From an uncultured Parabacteroides sp. (GTDB taxonomy: Bacteria > Bacteroidota > Bacteroidia > Bacteroidales > Tannerellaceae): a stretch of 48,603 nucleotides of DNA. The DNA lies in NCBI GenBank assembly GCA_910577325.1, contig CAJTMR010000027.1, positions 1-48,603 on the forward strand, given 5' to 3'. Shown piece after piece: positions 26,369-35,148 of the stretch (within the stretch, counting starts at the first letter, position 1; every line of letters starts with the position of its first letter). Made by a program: the position numbers and the translations under genes. Under the pieces are notes generated by a model that did not search any database, was not told the origin of the DNA, and was given only the letters and a program-made list of their open reading frames with translations.

Positions 26369-27235
26369 ATGAGTTTTTTTTCGAGAATACGGGAGCGGGC
26401 GGATGCTTTTTTTCATGATGAAAAATTGAAAAATAAGTTGTATGTCATTATATTCGAATCGGATACTCCGATGGGGAAATTGTTTGACACCTGCCTCATC
26501 GGATTTATTATCACAAGCATATTGGTAGTGGTGTTGGAGAGCATACGGTCTTTTTCATACCATTATACGTTGGGGTTACGGATATTGGAGTATGTGTTTA
26601 CGGTTTTCTTTACTTTTGAATATCTGGTTCGTATCTATTGTTCGCCAAAGCCCCGAAAATATATTTTCAGTTTTTTCGGAATTGTGGACTTGTTGTCGAC
26701 ATTGCCGGTTTATCTGGGTTTCTTCTTTGCCGGTACGCGTTACCTGCTTGTCATCCGTGCTTTCAGGTTGATCCGCGTTTTCCGTGTCTTTAAGTTGTTT
26801 AACTTCCTGAAAGAAGGTAATATGCTATTGAAGTCGCTCCGGATCAGTGCTCCGAAGATATTCGTGTTTTTCTTTTTTGTCTTGATATTGGTGATTTCGA
26901 TCGGTACGATCATGTATATGATAGAAGGAAACCAACCCGGCACGCAGTTTGATAATATTCCGAACAGTATCTATTGGGCCATCGTGACGATGACAACGGT
27001 CGGTTATGGAGACATAACGCCGGTGACACCTGTCGGACGTTTCCTGTCGGCGATCGTGATGCTGATAGGTTATACGATTATAGCCGTCCCGACAGGGATT
27101 GTATCGGCCACAATGGTCGGGGAACAACGTAAAAGAAGCAAGTTGGAATGTCCGCATTGCCATCAGGTCGGGCATGAGGAGGAGGCTACATATTGTAAGT
27201 ATTGTGGTTCGAAATTGGATTGGGCGGGAAAATAA
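26369..27235 (+). CDS. Voltage-gated-type potassium channel with C-terminal zinc ribbon
   Basis: This 288-residue inner-membrane protein has the six-segment (S1-S6) channel plan. The S4 voltage-sensor helix reads RAFRLIRVFRVFKLF, with arginines every third residue. The pore filter TVGYGD spans Thr210-Asp215, and S6 is rich in Ile and Val. After the pore comes a short tail with two CxxC pairs (CPHC and CKYC, 12 residues apart), a predicted zinc ribbon in place of the usual RCK/cNMP domain. The expected role is K+ conductance; gating control is unknown. The ATG at 26369 is chosen because the promoter box overlaps the alternative upstream TTG. It is a single gene, followed by trpS with its own promoter. 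Confidence 0.88.
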   Translation: MSFFSRIRERADAFFHDEKLKNKLYVIIFESDTPMGKLFDTCLIGFIITSILVVVLESIRSFSYHYTLGLRILEYVFTVFFTFEYLVRIYCSPKPRKYIFSFFGIVDLLSTLPVYLGFFFAGTRYLLVIRAFRLIRVFRVFKLFNFLKEGNMLLKSLRISAPKIFVFFFFVLILVISIGTIMYMIEGNQPGTQFDNIPNSIYWAIVTMTTVGYGDITPVTPVGRFLSAIVMLIGYTIIAVPTGIVSATMVGEQRKRSKLECPHCHQVGHEEEATYCKYCGSKLDWAGK

Positions 27236-27262
27236 AGATTCGGAATCTGTCAAAATAATTAT

Positions 27263-27270
27263 TATCTTTG
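27263..27270 (+). promoter_or_regulatory. -7 promoter box of trpS
   Basis: TATCTTTG matches the -7 consensus exactly, 35 nt before the trpS ATG. No clear -33 element is present. Confidence 0.55.
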
Positions 27271-27304
27271 CTGCCATTTGATATTAATAAGTTAAGTAAA
27301 GAAA

Positions 27305-28357
27305 ATGGAAACAGTAGTAAGCGGCATTCGCCCAACGGGTAATTTGCATCTGGGGAATTACTTCGGAGCAGTAAAAGGATTTTTGCAAATGCAAAATGAG
27401 TATAATTGCTTTTTCTTTATTGCAGACTGGCACTCGTTGACTACACATCCGAATCCCGATAATATCCGTAACAGTGTGAAGACGATCCTGGCTGAATATC
27501 TGGCTTGCGGTATTGATCCGGAAAAAGCAACCATCTATCTTCAGAGTGATGTGCGCGAAATCCCTGAACTGTATCTGTATCTGAATATGAATGCGGGAAT
27601 AGGCGAGTTGATGCGTACGACTTCTTTCAAAGATAAGGCACGCCAGCAGTTGCACATCGACCGTGTCAACACCACAGAGGGAGATGTGGAAAAGGAAATC
27701 TTCAATGAAAGCAACAAACATAGCGTAAGTGCCGGTTTACTGACCTATCCGACTCTGATGGCTGCCGATATTATTATCCATAAGGCGGTGAAGGTGCCGG
27801 TCGGGAAAGATCAGGAACAAAATATGGAAATGGCCCGTCGCTTTGCCCGCCGTTTCAATGCGACTTACGGAGTCGAGTGTTTTCCGGAACCCGCCTCTTT
27901 CTATTATTCCAGTAAGGCGATCAAAGTGCCCGGGTTGGACGGGTCCGGCAAGATGGGGAAAAGTGAAGGAAATGCGATCTACCTGATCGACGACGAAAAG
28001 ACGATCAAGAAGAAGGTGATGAAAGCCGTGACGGATGCCGGTCCGACGGAGCCGAACAGCGTGAAGCCCGAACCGATTGCCAACCTGTTTACGATGATGG
28101 AGATTGTATCGACAAAGGATACTTTCGATTTCTTCAATGAAAAATACAACAATTGCGAGATTCGTTACGGAGATTTGAAAAAGCAGTTGGCTGAAGATAT
28201 CAATAATTTCTGCGCTCCTATTCGCGAACGTATCTTGGATATGCGTTCCAATGAAGACTATTTGGCGAAAATAGCCCGTATAGGTGCTGAAAAGGCAAGC
28301 GAGAGCGCGGCAAAAACGTTGCGTGAAGTGCGCGAGATTATAGGGTTCAGAGGATAA
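27305..28357 (+). CDS. trpS: Tryptophanyl-tRNA synthetase
   Basis: This 350-residue class I aminoacyl-tRNA synthetase charges tRNA-Trp. The HIGH-type signature is HLGN (His15-Asn18) in RPTGNLHLGNYFGA. The KMSKS loop is KMGKS (Lys216-Ser220) in GSGKMGKSEGN. The tryptophan-binding region includes MNAGIGELMRTTSF and DQEQNMEMARRFARRFN. The length and both motifs are typical of the bacterial enzyme. It is followed by a strong terminator, so it appears monocistronic. Confidence 0.97.
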   Translation: METVVSGIRPTGNLHLGNYFGAVKGFLQMQNEYNCFFFIADWHSLTTHPNPDNIRNSVKTILAEYLACGIDPEKATIYLQSDVREIPELYLYLNMNAGIGELMRTTSFKDKARQQLHIDRVNTTEGDVEKEIFNESNKHSVSAGLLTYPTLMAADIIIHKAVKVPVGKDQEQNMEMARRFARRFNATYGVECFPEPASFYYSSKAIKVPGLDGSGKMGKSEGNAIYLIDDEKTIKKKVMKAVTDAGPTEPNSVKPEPIANLFTMMEIVSTKDTFDFFNEKYNNCEIRYGDLKKQLAEDINNFCAPIRERILDMRSNEDYLAKIARIGAEKASESAAKTLREVREIIGFRG

Positions 28358-28384
28358 CCGTATTCCGCCTTGATATAATTTGAG

Positions 28385-28432
28385 GCACGGATTACACGGA
28401 TTGAAAGAAACCGTGTAATCCGTGTCTTTTTT
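28385..28432 (+). terminator. Rho-independent terminator after trpS
   Basis: GCACGGATTACACGG (28385-28399) pairs with CCGTGTAATCCGTGT (28411-28425) at 14 of 15 positions around an 11-nt loop. A run of Ts follows at 28427-28432. Confidence 0.85.
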
Positions 28433-28519
28433 ATATGTGTGTGAAGCAGATGTTTGCGATATAATTTATTAAAACATAACAAAGAAACTGAAAATCTAAT
28501 TATTAAGTGAAAAACTACT

Positions 28520-28527
28520 TTACTTTG
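28520..28527 (+). promoter_or_regulatory. Possible promoter of the sigma-factor operon
   Basis: TTACTTTG differs from TAnnTTTG at one base and lies 27 nt before the sigma-factor ATG. No -33 element is clear; the operon may also be read by its own sigma factor. Confidence 0.35.
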
Positions 28528-28554
28528 CAGTAAATAGAGACAAGTAACAAACGT

Positions 28555-29070
28555 ATGGCAGCAATATCGGCGGGTGAATTTGAATGTATTTTCAGAGATC
28601 TATATAGACCTCTCTGTTTGTTTGCACTTCGTTTTACGGAAAAGATAGAAGATGCCGAAGATGTTGTGCAGCAGGCCTTTGCCGATGTATGGGACAAAAA
28701 TTGCCGTAACGTGACGATTTTCAATATTAGATCCTATCTGTATCAAGCTGTAAAAAATCGTTCTATCACCCTTGTTGCCCAGTCATCCGATTCCGGATTG
28801 GCAACAGAATGTATCGCCGACATGGAAGATACGTCGGAAGAAGAACAGATGTACCAAGCGGAACGGGATGCACGTCTTTGGGCTGCGATCGATGAATTGC
28901 CGACCGAGCGGAAAAAGATATTTTTGCTTTCTAAACGGGACGGACTGAAATATCAGGAGATTGCCGATGAATTGAATATATCGATTAAAACAGTTGAGAA
29001 TCAGATCGGAAAAGCAATGAAATTCTTGCGGGAGGCTGCGGTGCGGATTTATTGTTTCTTTTTTTGCTGA
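28555..29070 (+). CDS. ECF-type RNA polymerase sigma factor
   Basis: This 171-residue sigma-70 family factor has only regions 2 and 4. Region 2 includes FRDLYRPLCLFALRF and DAEDVVQQAFADVWDK (residues about 13-52). Region 4 includes ELPTERKKIFLLSKRDGLKYQEIADELNISIKTVENQI (about 116-153, a helix-turn-helix). It belongs to the Bacteroidetes group that pairs with FecR anti-sigma factors; a FecR gene lies two genes downstream. It probably directs transcription of the TonB receptor and DUF4249 genes that follow. The C-terminus ends oddly in CFFFC. Confidence 0.93.
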   Translation: MAAISAGEFECIFRDLYRPLCLFALRFTEKIEDAEDVVQQAFADVWDKNCRNVTIFNIRSYLYQAVKNRSITLVAQSSDSGLATECIADMEDTSEEEQMYQAERDARLWAAIDELPTERKKIFLLSKRDGLKYQEIADELNISIKTVENQIGKAMKFLREAAVRIYCFFFC

Positions 29071-29150
29071 AATAGATAGGGGTTTTTTCGAAGACTTAGT
29101 CTTAATGGTAGAAAGTTTAAAATGTATATCTATTAAAGCTAAGTAAAGAG

Positions 29151-29858
29151 ATGAAGAAATTCGTATTATTTGTGATGTTGATGATGTCTGGGGCATCGGT
29201 GAGTGCACAGCGGTGGTCGTTGATGCCGGAAGTAGGAATGATGGCTGTCAAGAGAGGTGGTCCTTCTTATAATTATCGTTTGGGACATACTTGGAATGCC
29301 CGTTGGAAAATTGGAGTTGGAGCGGAGTATGTAGTCAGGCCTGGCCATTTTTCGTTGAAGTCGGGGCTGTATTATACTCAACGGGGATATTTGGGCCATG
29401 TTGTTTCGTTCGGAAGTATTTATCCAATGGCGGAAGGACGATCGGAAGCCGTTTTCAGTGAAATCAACTCGAAATGGAACCGTCATTTTTTGCAAGTCCC
29501 GTTGATGGCGAACTTCTCGTTCCGGTTGACGGATCATGTGCGGTTGAATTTGGCGGGCGGTCCTTATGTCGCTTGGTCAATGGGCGATAAAAACTCGTTC
29601 GGTTATATGGAGTATGAAAAGACTGACGAGGAGAATGTCTATAGTTGGCAGGGAAGTGGCTTCTCGAATGATAAATGGACGCATGATCATCCTTTCGACT
29701 GGGGACTTTCGTTTCAAGCAGGGGTGGAAGTTACATCCTGGATGATAAACGTCGGATACGATGTTTCTTTGGGTAAAGAGTTTCAGTATGATTCGGCCGG
29801 TTTGAAGTATCATACCCTCAGTTTGTCTGTTGGGTATAAGTTTAAATTAGGAAAATAG
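29151..29858 (+). CDS. Outer-membrane beta-barrel protein
   Basis: This 235-residue protein has a signal peptide (MKKFVLFVMLMMSGASVSAQ). It then shows the alternating strands of a small PorT-like barrel: WKIGVGAEYVV, FSLKSGLYYTQRGYLG, FLQVPLMANFSFRL, VRLNLAGGPYVAWSMG, DWGLSFQAGVEV and YHTLSLSVGYKFKL. It resembles the 7355-7984 protein in plan but not closely in sequence. It is placed between the sigma factor and FecR, where sigma/anti-sigma pairs are normally adjacent, so it may take part in sensing or transport by this system. That is inference from position. Confidence 0.78.
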   Translation: MKKFVLFVMLMMSGASVSAQRWSLMPEVGMMAVKRGGPSYNYRLGHTWNARWKIGVGAEYVVRPGHFSLKSGLYYTQRGYLGHVVSFGSIYPMAEGRSEAVFSEINSKWNRHFLQVPLMANFSFRLTDHVRLNLAGGPYVAWSMGDKNSFGYMEYEKTDEENVYSWQGSGFSNDKWTHDHPFDWGLSFQAGVEVTSWMINVGYDVSLGKEFQYDSAGLKYHTLSLSVGYKFKLGK

Positions 29859-29913
29859 ACAATGGAGGGTTGGGAAACGATTGCCCATTGTCCGTTATAA
29901 ATTGTCAATTAAA

Positions 29914-30759
29914 ATGATGAACAACGAGCAAGATGATAGATTTGAAAAACGCCTTCGTTTTGTAGCCCGGCGCTACAAAGAGGGTCGCTTGAATACGGAT
30001 AAGGCTTGGGAAGACTTTGTGGTCCGGCAGGGTATTTCTCGAAAGATATCTTTTCGCCGTTACTGGATGGCGGTGGCCTCTGTCGTGCTTTTGTTTATCG
30101 GATTGGGAACTTTTTATATGATGGAACGGAAGGAGGCCGAATGGGTGTCTGTTGTGACCGCTCCGGAACAATTGAAAGATGTTTATTTGCCGGATAGTAC
30201 TTTGGTTTCGATGGCGGGAAGTTCTACGCTGAGGTATGATGCAAAAAAATATGGAAAGGAACGGCGTGTTGTGGAGATGACGGGAAAAGCATTTTTCCAA
30301 GTGAAGAGGAATGAAGCACGCCCCTTTTCCGTTCGTACGGTCCGTACGGAGGTCACTGTGCTGGGGACCAGTTTCCAGGTAAACGAGAAACCGGGAGTTA
30401 CGCAGGTCAATGTCGTGACCGGAAAGGTACGTTTTTCGGCTGGTGAAATATCGGAACCAGCTATACTGACCGCTGGAATGTCTGCATCTTATTCGGAAGA
30501 AAAGAAGAAAATAAATATCGGGACGGAAGAGAATCTGAATGATCTTTCATGGAAAACGAAGCAATTACGTTTCAATGATACATCTTTGGAAAATGTCATC
30601 AAGGATTTGAATGAGTATTATCATGTGAAGATTACGAACAAGGAGGGTTCGCCGGATTCCCGGTTGACTGCCACATTTAACGATTTGCCTCTTGATGAGG
30701 TTTTGATGGTGATCAATCAGACATTGGATGTTCGGTTGGTGTATCAGACCGGTAAATGA
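29914..30759 (+). CDS. FecR-family anti-sigma factor
   Basis: This 281-residue inner-membrane anti-sigma factor begins MMNNEQDDRFEKRL. It has a cytoplasmic N-terminal domain (about 1-45), one membrane helix (WMAVASVVLLFIGLGTFYM, about 50-68) and the periplasmic FecR domain (about 90-190, PDSTLVSMAGSSTLRYDAK). A C-terminal STN-like domain (about 215-281, LRFNDTSLENVIKDLNEYY) normally contacts the receptor's signalling domain. It would hold the sigma factor until the TonB receptor signals. The ATG at 29914 (or 29917) is preferred over an upstream TTG at 29881, which gives a poor N-terminus. Confidence 0.92.
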   Translation: MMNNEQDDRFEKRLRFVARRYKEGRLNTDKAWEDFVVRQGISRKISFRRYWMAVASVVLLFIGLGTFYMMERKEAEWVSVVTAPEQLKDVYLPDSTLVSMAGSSTLRYDAKKYGKERRVVEMTGKAFFQVKRNEARPFSVRTVRTEVTVLGTSFQVNEKPGVTQVNVVTGKVRFSAGEISEPAILTAGMSASYSEEKKKINIGTEENLNDLSWKTKQLRFNDTSLENVIKDLNEYYHVKITNKEGSPDSRLTATFNDLPLDEVLMVINQTLDVRLVYQTGK

Positions 30760-30768
30760 TAATATATT

Positions 30769-33432
30769 ATGTATCGTGTTTACTTGTTTATCATCGGAGT
30801 TTGTTTAAGTTCCTTGTCGATTCATGCAAAAGAGCCTTCGTCTTTTCCGGTTGATCCGACGCCGACCGTGACATTGGATATGAGGCAGGTTCCTTTGCTG
30901 GATATCCTGCTCGAAATAGAGAAACAGACCGGAATATTTTTTTCTTATGAGTCGTCTCTGTTGAAAGAATACAAAAAAGTGTCTTTACAAGTACATGACG
31001 AATCTCTTTCCTATTGCCTTAAACGGTTGTTTGAACCTTTGTCGATCGTCTATCGGATGACAGAGCAGTATGTGATTCTGAAACGAAAACCCAGGTTGTA
31101 TACGATTAGTGGCTTTGTGCGCGATTCTGCTTCATACGAGAGTTTGATTTCGGCGACTGTCATAGACCGGGTTTCTAAAAAAGGGGCTGTTTCCAATAAT
31201 TATGGGTTTTATAGTATTACGCTGCCGCCTGGTACAGTTATGTTGACCTCCTCTTATGTCGGGTATGAACGTTACACTTTCACTTTCGAGTTGACACAGG
31301 ACACGATGATCGACCTGTCCTTGAAACAAACCGGTACGTTGGGTGAGGTGGTGGTCAAGGGAATATCTCCCCGGTCGGAAGTTTTGAAGAGTCGCATCGG
31401 AGTATTGGATATTTCGACGAGGCGGCTGAAATCTCTACCTGCTTTATTAGGAGAAGCGGATGTCGTCAAGACTTTGCAAAGGCTGCCGGGGGTGGTCGGA
31501 GGCACGGAAGGCATGAGCGGCCTGTTTGTGCGGGGAGGTGATGGCGATGATAACCTGTTCTTGCTCGATGGCAATCCGGTCTATCATACGGATCATGTGT
31601 TGGGTTTCTTTTCGGCTTTCAATCCGGATGCCGTGAAGAATGCTACTTTTTATAAAGGAAGTTTTCCGGCGGAATACGGCGGGAGACTTTCTTCCGTCAT
31701 AGATGTGCGTATGAACGAGGGAAATCGGAAAGAATATCACGGGAATATCTCGGTCGGGTTGCTGGCGGCACGTGCCAATCTCGAAGGACCTATCATCAAA
31801 GACCGGTCTTCATTTAATGTGTCGGTACGGCGTACTTGGATGGAACTGATTACCTGGCCGGTTATGACGGCTGTGAACAAGAAGGCCGATACCGGAGTGA
31901 AAGGCGGATACCATTTCTATGATATGAATGCTAAAGTCGATTATTCTTTTACGGACCGCAGCCGTGCCTATCTGAGTTTTTACATGGGAAGTGACAGTTA
32001 CCGTAATGGTAAAGATTTGAAAGCCATATATGGCGAAGACAGGGACTTCCGTTGGCGTTGGGGAAACCTGATCGGGTCTGCCGGCTGGAACTATCTGATC
32101 AACCGGAAACTGTTTGCCACTTTCACCGGAGGGTATACCCGCTATCGTTCGCATATAATCCAGAAGCAGAATATGTTTGTTTCTTCGCCGGATAAGAGTG
32201 GACAGGTCTATTTCCAGGAAGGGCATTATCGTTCGGCTATGGAAGATGTGAATCTGAGAGCCTCTTTCGACTATCGTCCGAATGTTGATCACCGGATCCG
32301 GATGGGAAGTGATTACCTGTTCCATATTTTTCGTCCCGAACAGAGTAATATGAGCTCGTGGTATAAGGATTCGGTTGGGTCTCAAATGAATGATATGGTC
32401 TTTTCGCATTCCCTGATTCATGGTCACGAGGTCTCCCTGTATGCGGAAGACGAGATGTTGCTGAACGACCGCTTGCGGGTGAATGCCGGGTTGCGCTTTA
32501 CTCTTTTCCATGTACAGGGGGAAACTTATCAGTCGTTCCAGCCTCGTTTTTCCGCCCGTTACCTGTTAGGGAGAAATCTGTCGATAAAAGTATCCTATAC
32601 GAAGATGAACCAATATATCCATTTATTGTCCAACAGCTATATCAGTCAGCCGACGGATATATGGGTGCCGGTTACCGGGAATATCCGCCCGATGCATGCG
32701 CACCAAGTAACGGGTGGCCTTTGTTGGCATTATAGAGGATTGGACTTTTCGGCCGAAGGTTATTACAAACGGATGAATAATCTGGTGGAATATAAGGATA
32801 ACGGTCCGGTTCTGCCCTCTTTTGCGGGGTGGGAAGAACGGGTCGGAGTAGGTAAGGGACGTTCCTACGGTTTGGAACTGATGGTGCAGAAAAAGACCGG
32901 GCGGTTTAATGGCTGGGTCGGGTATACGCTTTCTTGGTCCGATCGCTGGTTTCCGGATGGGACGGTTAACAAAGGGCATCGTTTTCCATCTAAATATGAC
33001 AACCGGCATAAGGTCGATATCGTCGCTTCTTACAAACTGTCTGAAAAGGTGGAACTGACGGCTACCTGGATGTATAAATCCGGTAATCACCAGACAATTC
33101 AGGACGTGCAATACCGTCCGTTGCCGGAGCTGACCGAGCGCGACTACCGGGAGGAGTTTTGGTGGGGATATGACCAAAACGCAAGTTCGCGCAACAATTA
33201 CCAGCTTCCGGCTTATCACCGGCTTGATTTGGGGGTTAATTTCTATCGGAATAAAAAGAATGGCCGCATGGGTATTTGGAACCTGAGTCTTTGCAATGCT
33301 TATTTTAAGGCGAATCCTTTCTCGGTCCGGCCTGTTGTTTATTATCTAACTGAAAAAGGCCGTGAGATCGTGTTGGAACAGACCTTGTTGTTCCTTTTCG
33401 TCCCTTCCGTCTCTTACACATATAAATTTTGA
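30769..33432 (+). CDS. TonB-dependent receptor with STN signalling domain
   Basis: This 887-residue outer-membrane transducer/receptor has a signal peptide (about 1-20). An STN secretin/TonB short domain (about 35-105, LDMRQVPLLDILLEIEKQTG) is followed by a CarboxypepD_reg-like domain (about 112-195, YTISGFVRDSASYESLISAT). The plug (about 210-320) has SGLFVRGGDGDDNLFLLDGNPV. A beta-barrel follows, ending in YTYKF. The STN domain fits signalling to the FecR protein encoded 9 nt upstream. The substrate is not evident. Its stop overlaps the start of the DUF4249 gene, so the two are translationally linked. Confidence 0.93.
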   Translation: MYRVYLFIIGVCLSSLSIHAKEPSSFPVDPTPTVTLDMRQVPLLDILLEIEKQTGIFFSYESSLLKEYKKVSLQVHDESLSYCLKRLFEPLSIVYRMTEQYVILKRKPRLYTISGFVRDSASYESLISATVIDRVSKKGAVSNNYGFYSITLPPGTVMLTSSYVGYERYTFTFELTQDTMIDLSLKQTGTLGEVVVKGISPRSEVLKSRIGVLDISTRRLKSLPALLGEADVVKTLQRLPGVVGGTEGMSGLFVRGGDGDDNLFLLDGNPVYHTDHVLGFFSAFNPDAVKNATFYKGSFPAEYGGRLSSVIDVRMNEGNRKEYHGNISVGLLAARANLEGPIIKDRSSFNVSVRRTWMELITWPVMTAVNKKADTGVKGGYHFYDMNAKVDYSFTDRSRAYLSFYMGSDSYRNGKDLKAIYGEDRDFRWRWGNLIGSAGWNYLINRKLFATFTGGYTRYRSHIIQKQNMFVSSPDKSGQVYFQEGHYRSAMEDVNLRASFDYRPNVDHRIRMGSDYLFHIFRPEQSNMSSWYKDSVGSQMNDMVFSHSLIHGHEVSLYAEDEMLLNDRLRVNAGLRFTLFHVQGETYQSFQPRFSARYLLGRNLSIKVSYTKMNQYIHLLSNSYISQPTDIWVPVTGNIRPMHAHQVTGGLCWHYRGLDFSAEGYYKRMNNLVEYKDNGPVLPSFAGWEERVGVGKGRSYGLELMVQKKTGRFNGWVGYTLSWSDRWFPDGTVNKGHRFPSKYDNRHKVDIVASYKLSEKVELTATWMYKSGNHQTIQDVQYRPLPELTERDYREEFWWGYDQNASSRNNYQLPAYHRLDLGVNFYRNKKNGRMGIWNLSLCNAYFKANPFSVRPVVYYLTEKGREIVLEQTLLFLFVPSVSYTYKF

Positions 33433-34454
33433 TGGTGATGAAAAATATATTGTTTTCCTTGTGTCTCCTTTTGTTCGCTTCTTGCACTCGTGATGTGGTG
33501 TTGGTCCTTCCGCCCGTGCCTCCGCGTCTGGTTTTGAACGCTTCCGTCTCGCCGGATACGGATGTGACGGCTTTCTTGTCCAAAAGTTGGTTTGTTCTGG
33601 ACACGGTCACGGATGACGGGGTGGAGGAGGGTGATATAAAAGTGTTTATAAACGATCGTTTGCAAGGACGTATGCAACCGGTCTCCGATAGCCGGTTTAC
33701 GGGTCGGTATGTATTGCCCGGATGCCGTGTGAAGTCCGGTGATCACTTGCGGTTGGAAGCCGGAGCAGAAGGTTTCCAACCGGTAAGAGGGGAGACGGTT
33801 ATTCCGGATACGGTGGAGGTGTTATCTGTCGATACGGTTCGTTTTACTCGTTTTGGTTATGGTGAATATCCTTCCATGCGGTTATATATTCGGTTCAGGG
33901 ACCAGCCGGATAGACGGAATTACTATCGTTTGATAATCGAGAAGCTGACGGAGTACCGGAAGGGAGACCGTGTTATCACCTGTAGTTCGATGTACCGGTC
34001 CGACCCTGATTATAGGGATTGGTTGAGTGTGGTGTATGAAGATCCGGTGTTTCGTTTAACAGTGACGAATCCGGTTATCGAGCAATTGGACGGGACAACT
34101 TGCCGGGGTACGTTTACGGATGACATGTTTAATGGCGAAGCCTATACGCTCCGTTCTTCTTTTTGGCCTGTCGATAATTCCTTTAAGGGTGATTCGGTGA
34201 CGACAACGGTACATTATGATGTCCGTCTGGTAGCTATTTCGGAAGAATATTACCGGTATCTTGTCATAATCCGCAATTTCTCTATCTCGTTGGGTGATGC
34301 TTACTTGGATGGTTTGGTTGAGCCTACCACCACTTATACGAATGTTGAAGACGGTTTCGGAATCATTGGCGGTTGCCAATTGGCTCATCGCCGTTTTACA
34401 ATGCCTTTCGGCGACAAGGAACCTTCTTGGAATCCCTTTTCTGTTTATGATTGA
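33432..34454 (+). CDS. DUF4249 lipoprotein, partner of the TonB receptor
   Basis: This 340-residue lipoprotein has a signal ending LLLFASC, and the N-terminal mature part is PPRLVLNASVSPDTDVTAFLSKS, typical of DUF4249. These proteins regularly follow TonB receptors in Bacteroidetes and probably sit on the outer face of the receptor, much as SusD does; their ligand is unknown. The start ATG at 33432 overlaps the receptor's TGA stop in the sequence TGATG; ATG at 33438 is an alternative. It is the last gene of the sigma/FecR/receptor unit. Confidence 0.85.
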   Translation: MVMKNILFSLCLLLFASCTRDVVLVLPPVPPRLVLNASVSPDTDVTAFLSKSWFVLDTVTDDGVEEGDIKVFINDRLQGRMQPVSDSRFTGRYVLPGCRVKSGDHLRLEAGAEGFQPVRGETVIPDTVEVLSVDTVRFTRFGYGEYPSMRLYIRFRDQPDRRNYYRLIIEKLTEYRKGDRVITCSSMYRSDPDYRDWLSVVYEDPVFRLTVTNPVIEQLDGTTCRGTFTDDMFNGEAYTLRSSFWPVDNSFKGDSVTTTVHYDVRLVAISEEYYRYLVIIRNFSISLGDAYLDGLVEPTTTYTNVEDGFGIIGGCQLAHRRFTMPFGDKEPSWNPFSVYD

Positions 34455-34518
34455 TTTATTAAAAATTCTCCGGATAAAGATAGATTGAATCAAAATGCTT
34501 AAAAACGAATTATATTAT

Positions 34519-35148
34519 TTAAAGGGTACGGTAAACTATAATTTGGGCGTCCGGTGAGAGGGTGATGGTAAAATCGTTGCCGGTCGCTTCGTTTAACGTA
34601 CCTTGCCACCATTTGGTCAGTTGTCGGTTGCGGATAGGCCAGCGCAGTCCGGTCGTGGAAATTGTACCGAATGGGGCAAGGGAGAAAAGGGACACCTGGG
34701 TTCCGGGTTCACTTGCCAGTGTTGTTGTTTGCCGGACGGGGGTGAAGATTCCATAGTCCGAGAGTATCTCTACCCGGTGGAACAACGGAGCGTAGTCCAT
34801 TAGCAGGGAGATATTGCCTAACGTATGATCTTCGCGCAGCCCGGTAGCCCCTAAGATCAGGACTTCCTGCTGTCCGGTCCGGTAAGCGAAACGGATGGAT
34901 TTTGTCAGGTCGTTTATTTCCTGATCCTCCACGATATGGATACGGTCGGCATAGTGCTCGCGGAAGCGGGATGGGATACTGTCCAAGTCTCCAACGATGG
35001 CTGCCGGGGTGATGCCTGCTTTGTCCAGTGCTTCAACGGATCCGTCACAGGCGATGACAACAGAGGCTTCGTGCAGAAGACGAAGCGGTAAAGTTGTTTG
35101 TGGAAAACTTCCGTTTGCCACGACTACGCAATTATAAGGTGCTATCAT
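34519..35148 (-). CDS. thiN: Thiamine pyrophosphokinase
   Basis: This 209-residue cytoplasmic enzyme transfers pyrophosphate from ATP to thiamine to make TPP. Family motifs are IACDGSVEAL, the metal-binding GDLDS (about residues 53-57), DQEINDLTKS (about 75-84) and GATGLREDHTLGN (about 99-111). The C-terminal thiamine-binding half includes STTGLRWP. The start overlaps the end of pnuT by 17 nt. As the last gene of a TPP-riboswitch operon with a receptor and a PnuT transporter, it traps imported thiamine by phosphorylation. Confidence 0.93.
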   Translation of the reverse strand: MIAPYNCVVVANGSFPQTTLPLRLLHEASVVIACDGSVEALDKAGITPAAIVGDLDSIPSRFREHYADRIHIVEDQEINDLTKSIRFAYRTGQQEVLILGATGLREDHTLGNISLLMDYAPLFHRVEILSDYGIFTPVRQTTTLASEPGTQVSLFSLAPFGTISTTGLRWPIRNRQLTKWWQGTLNEATGNDFTITLSPDAQIIVYRTL

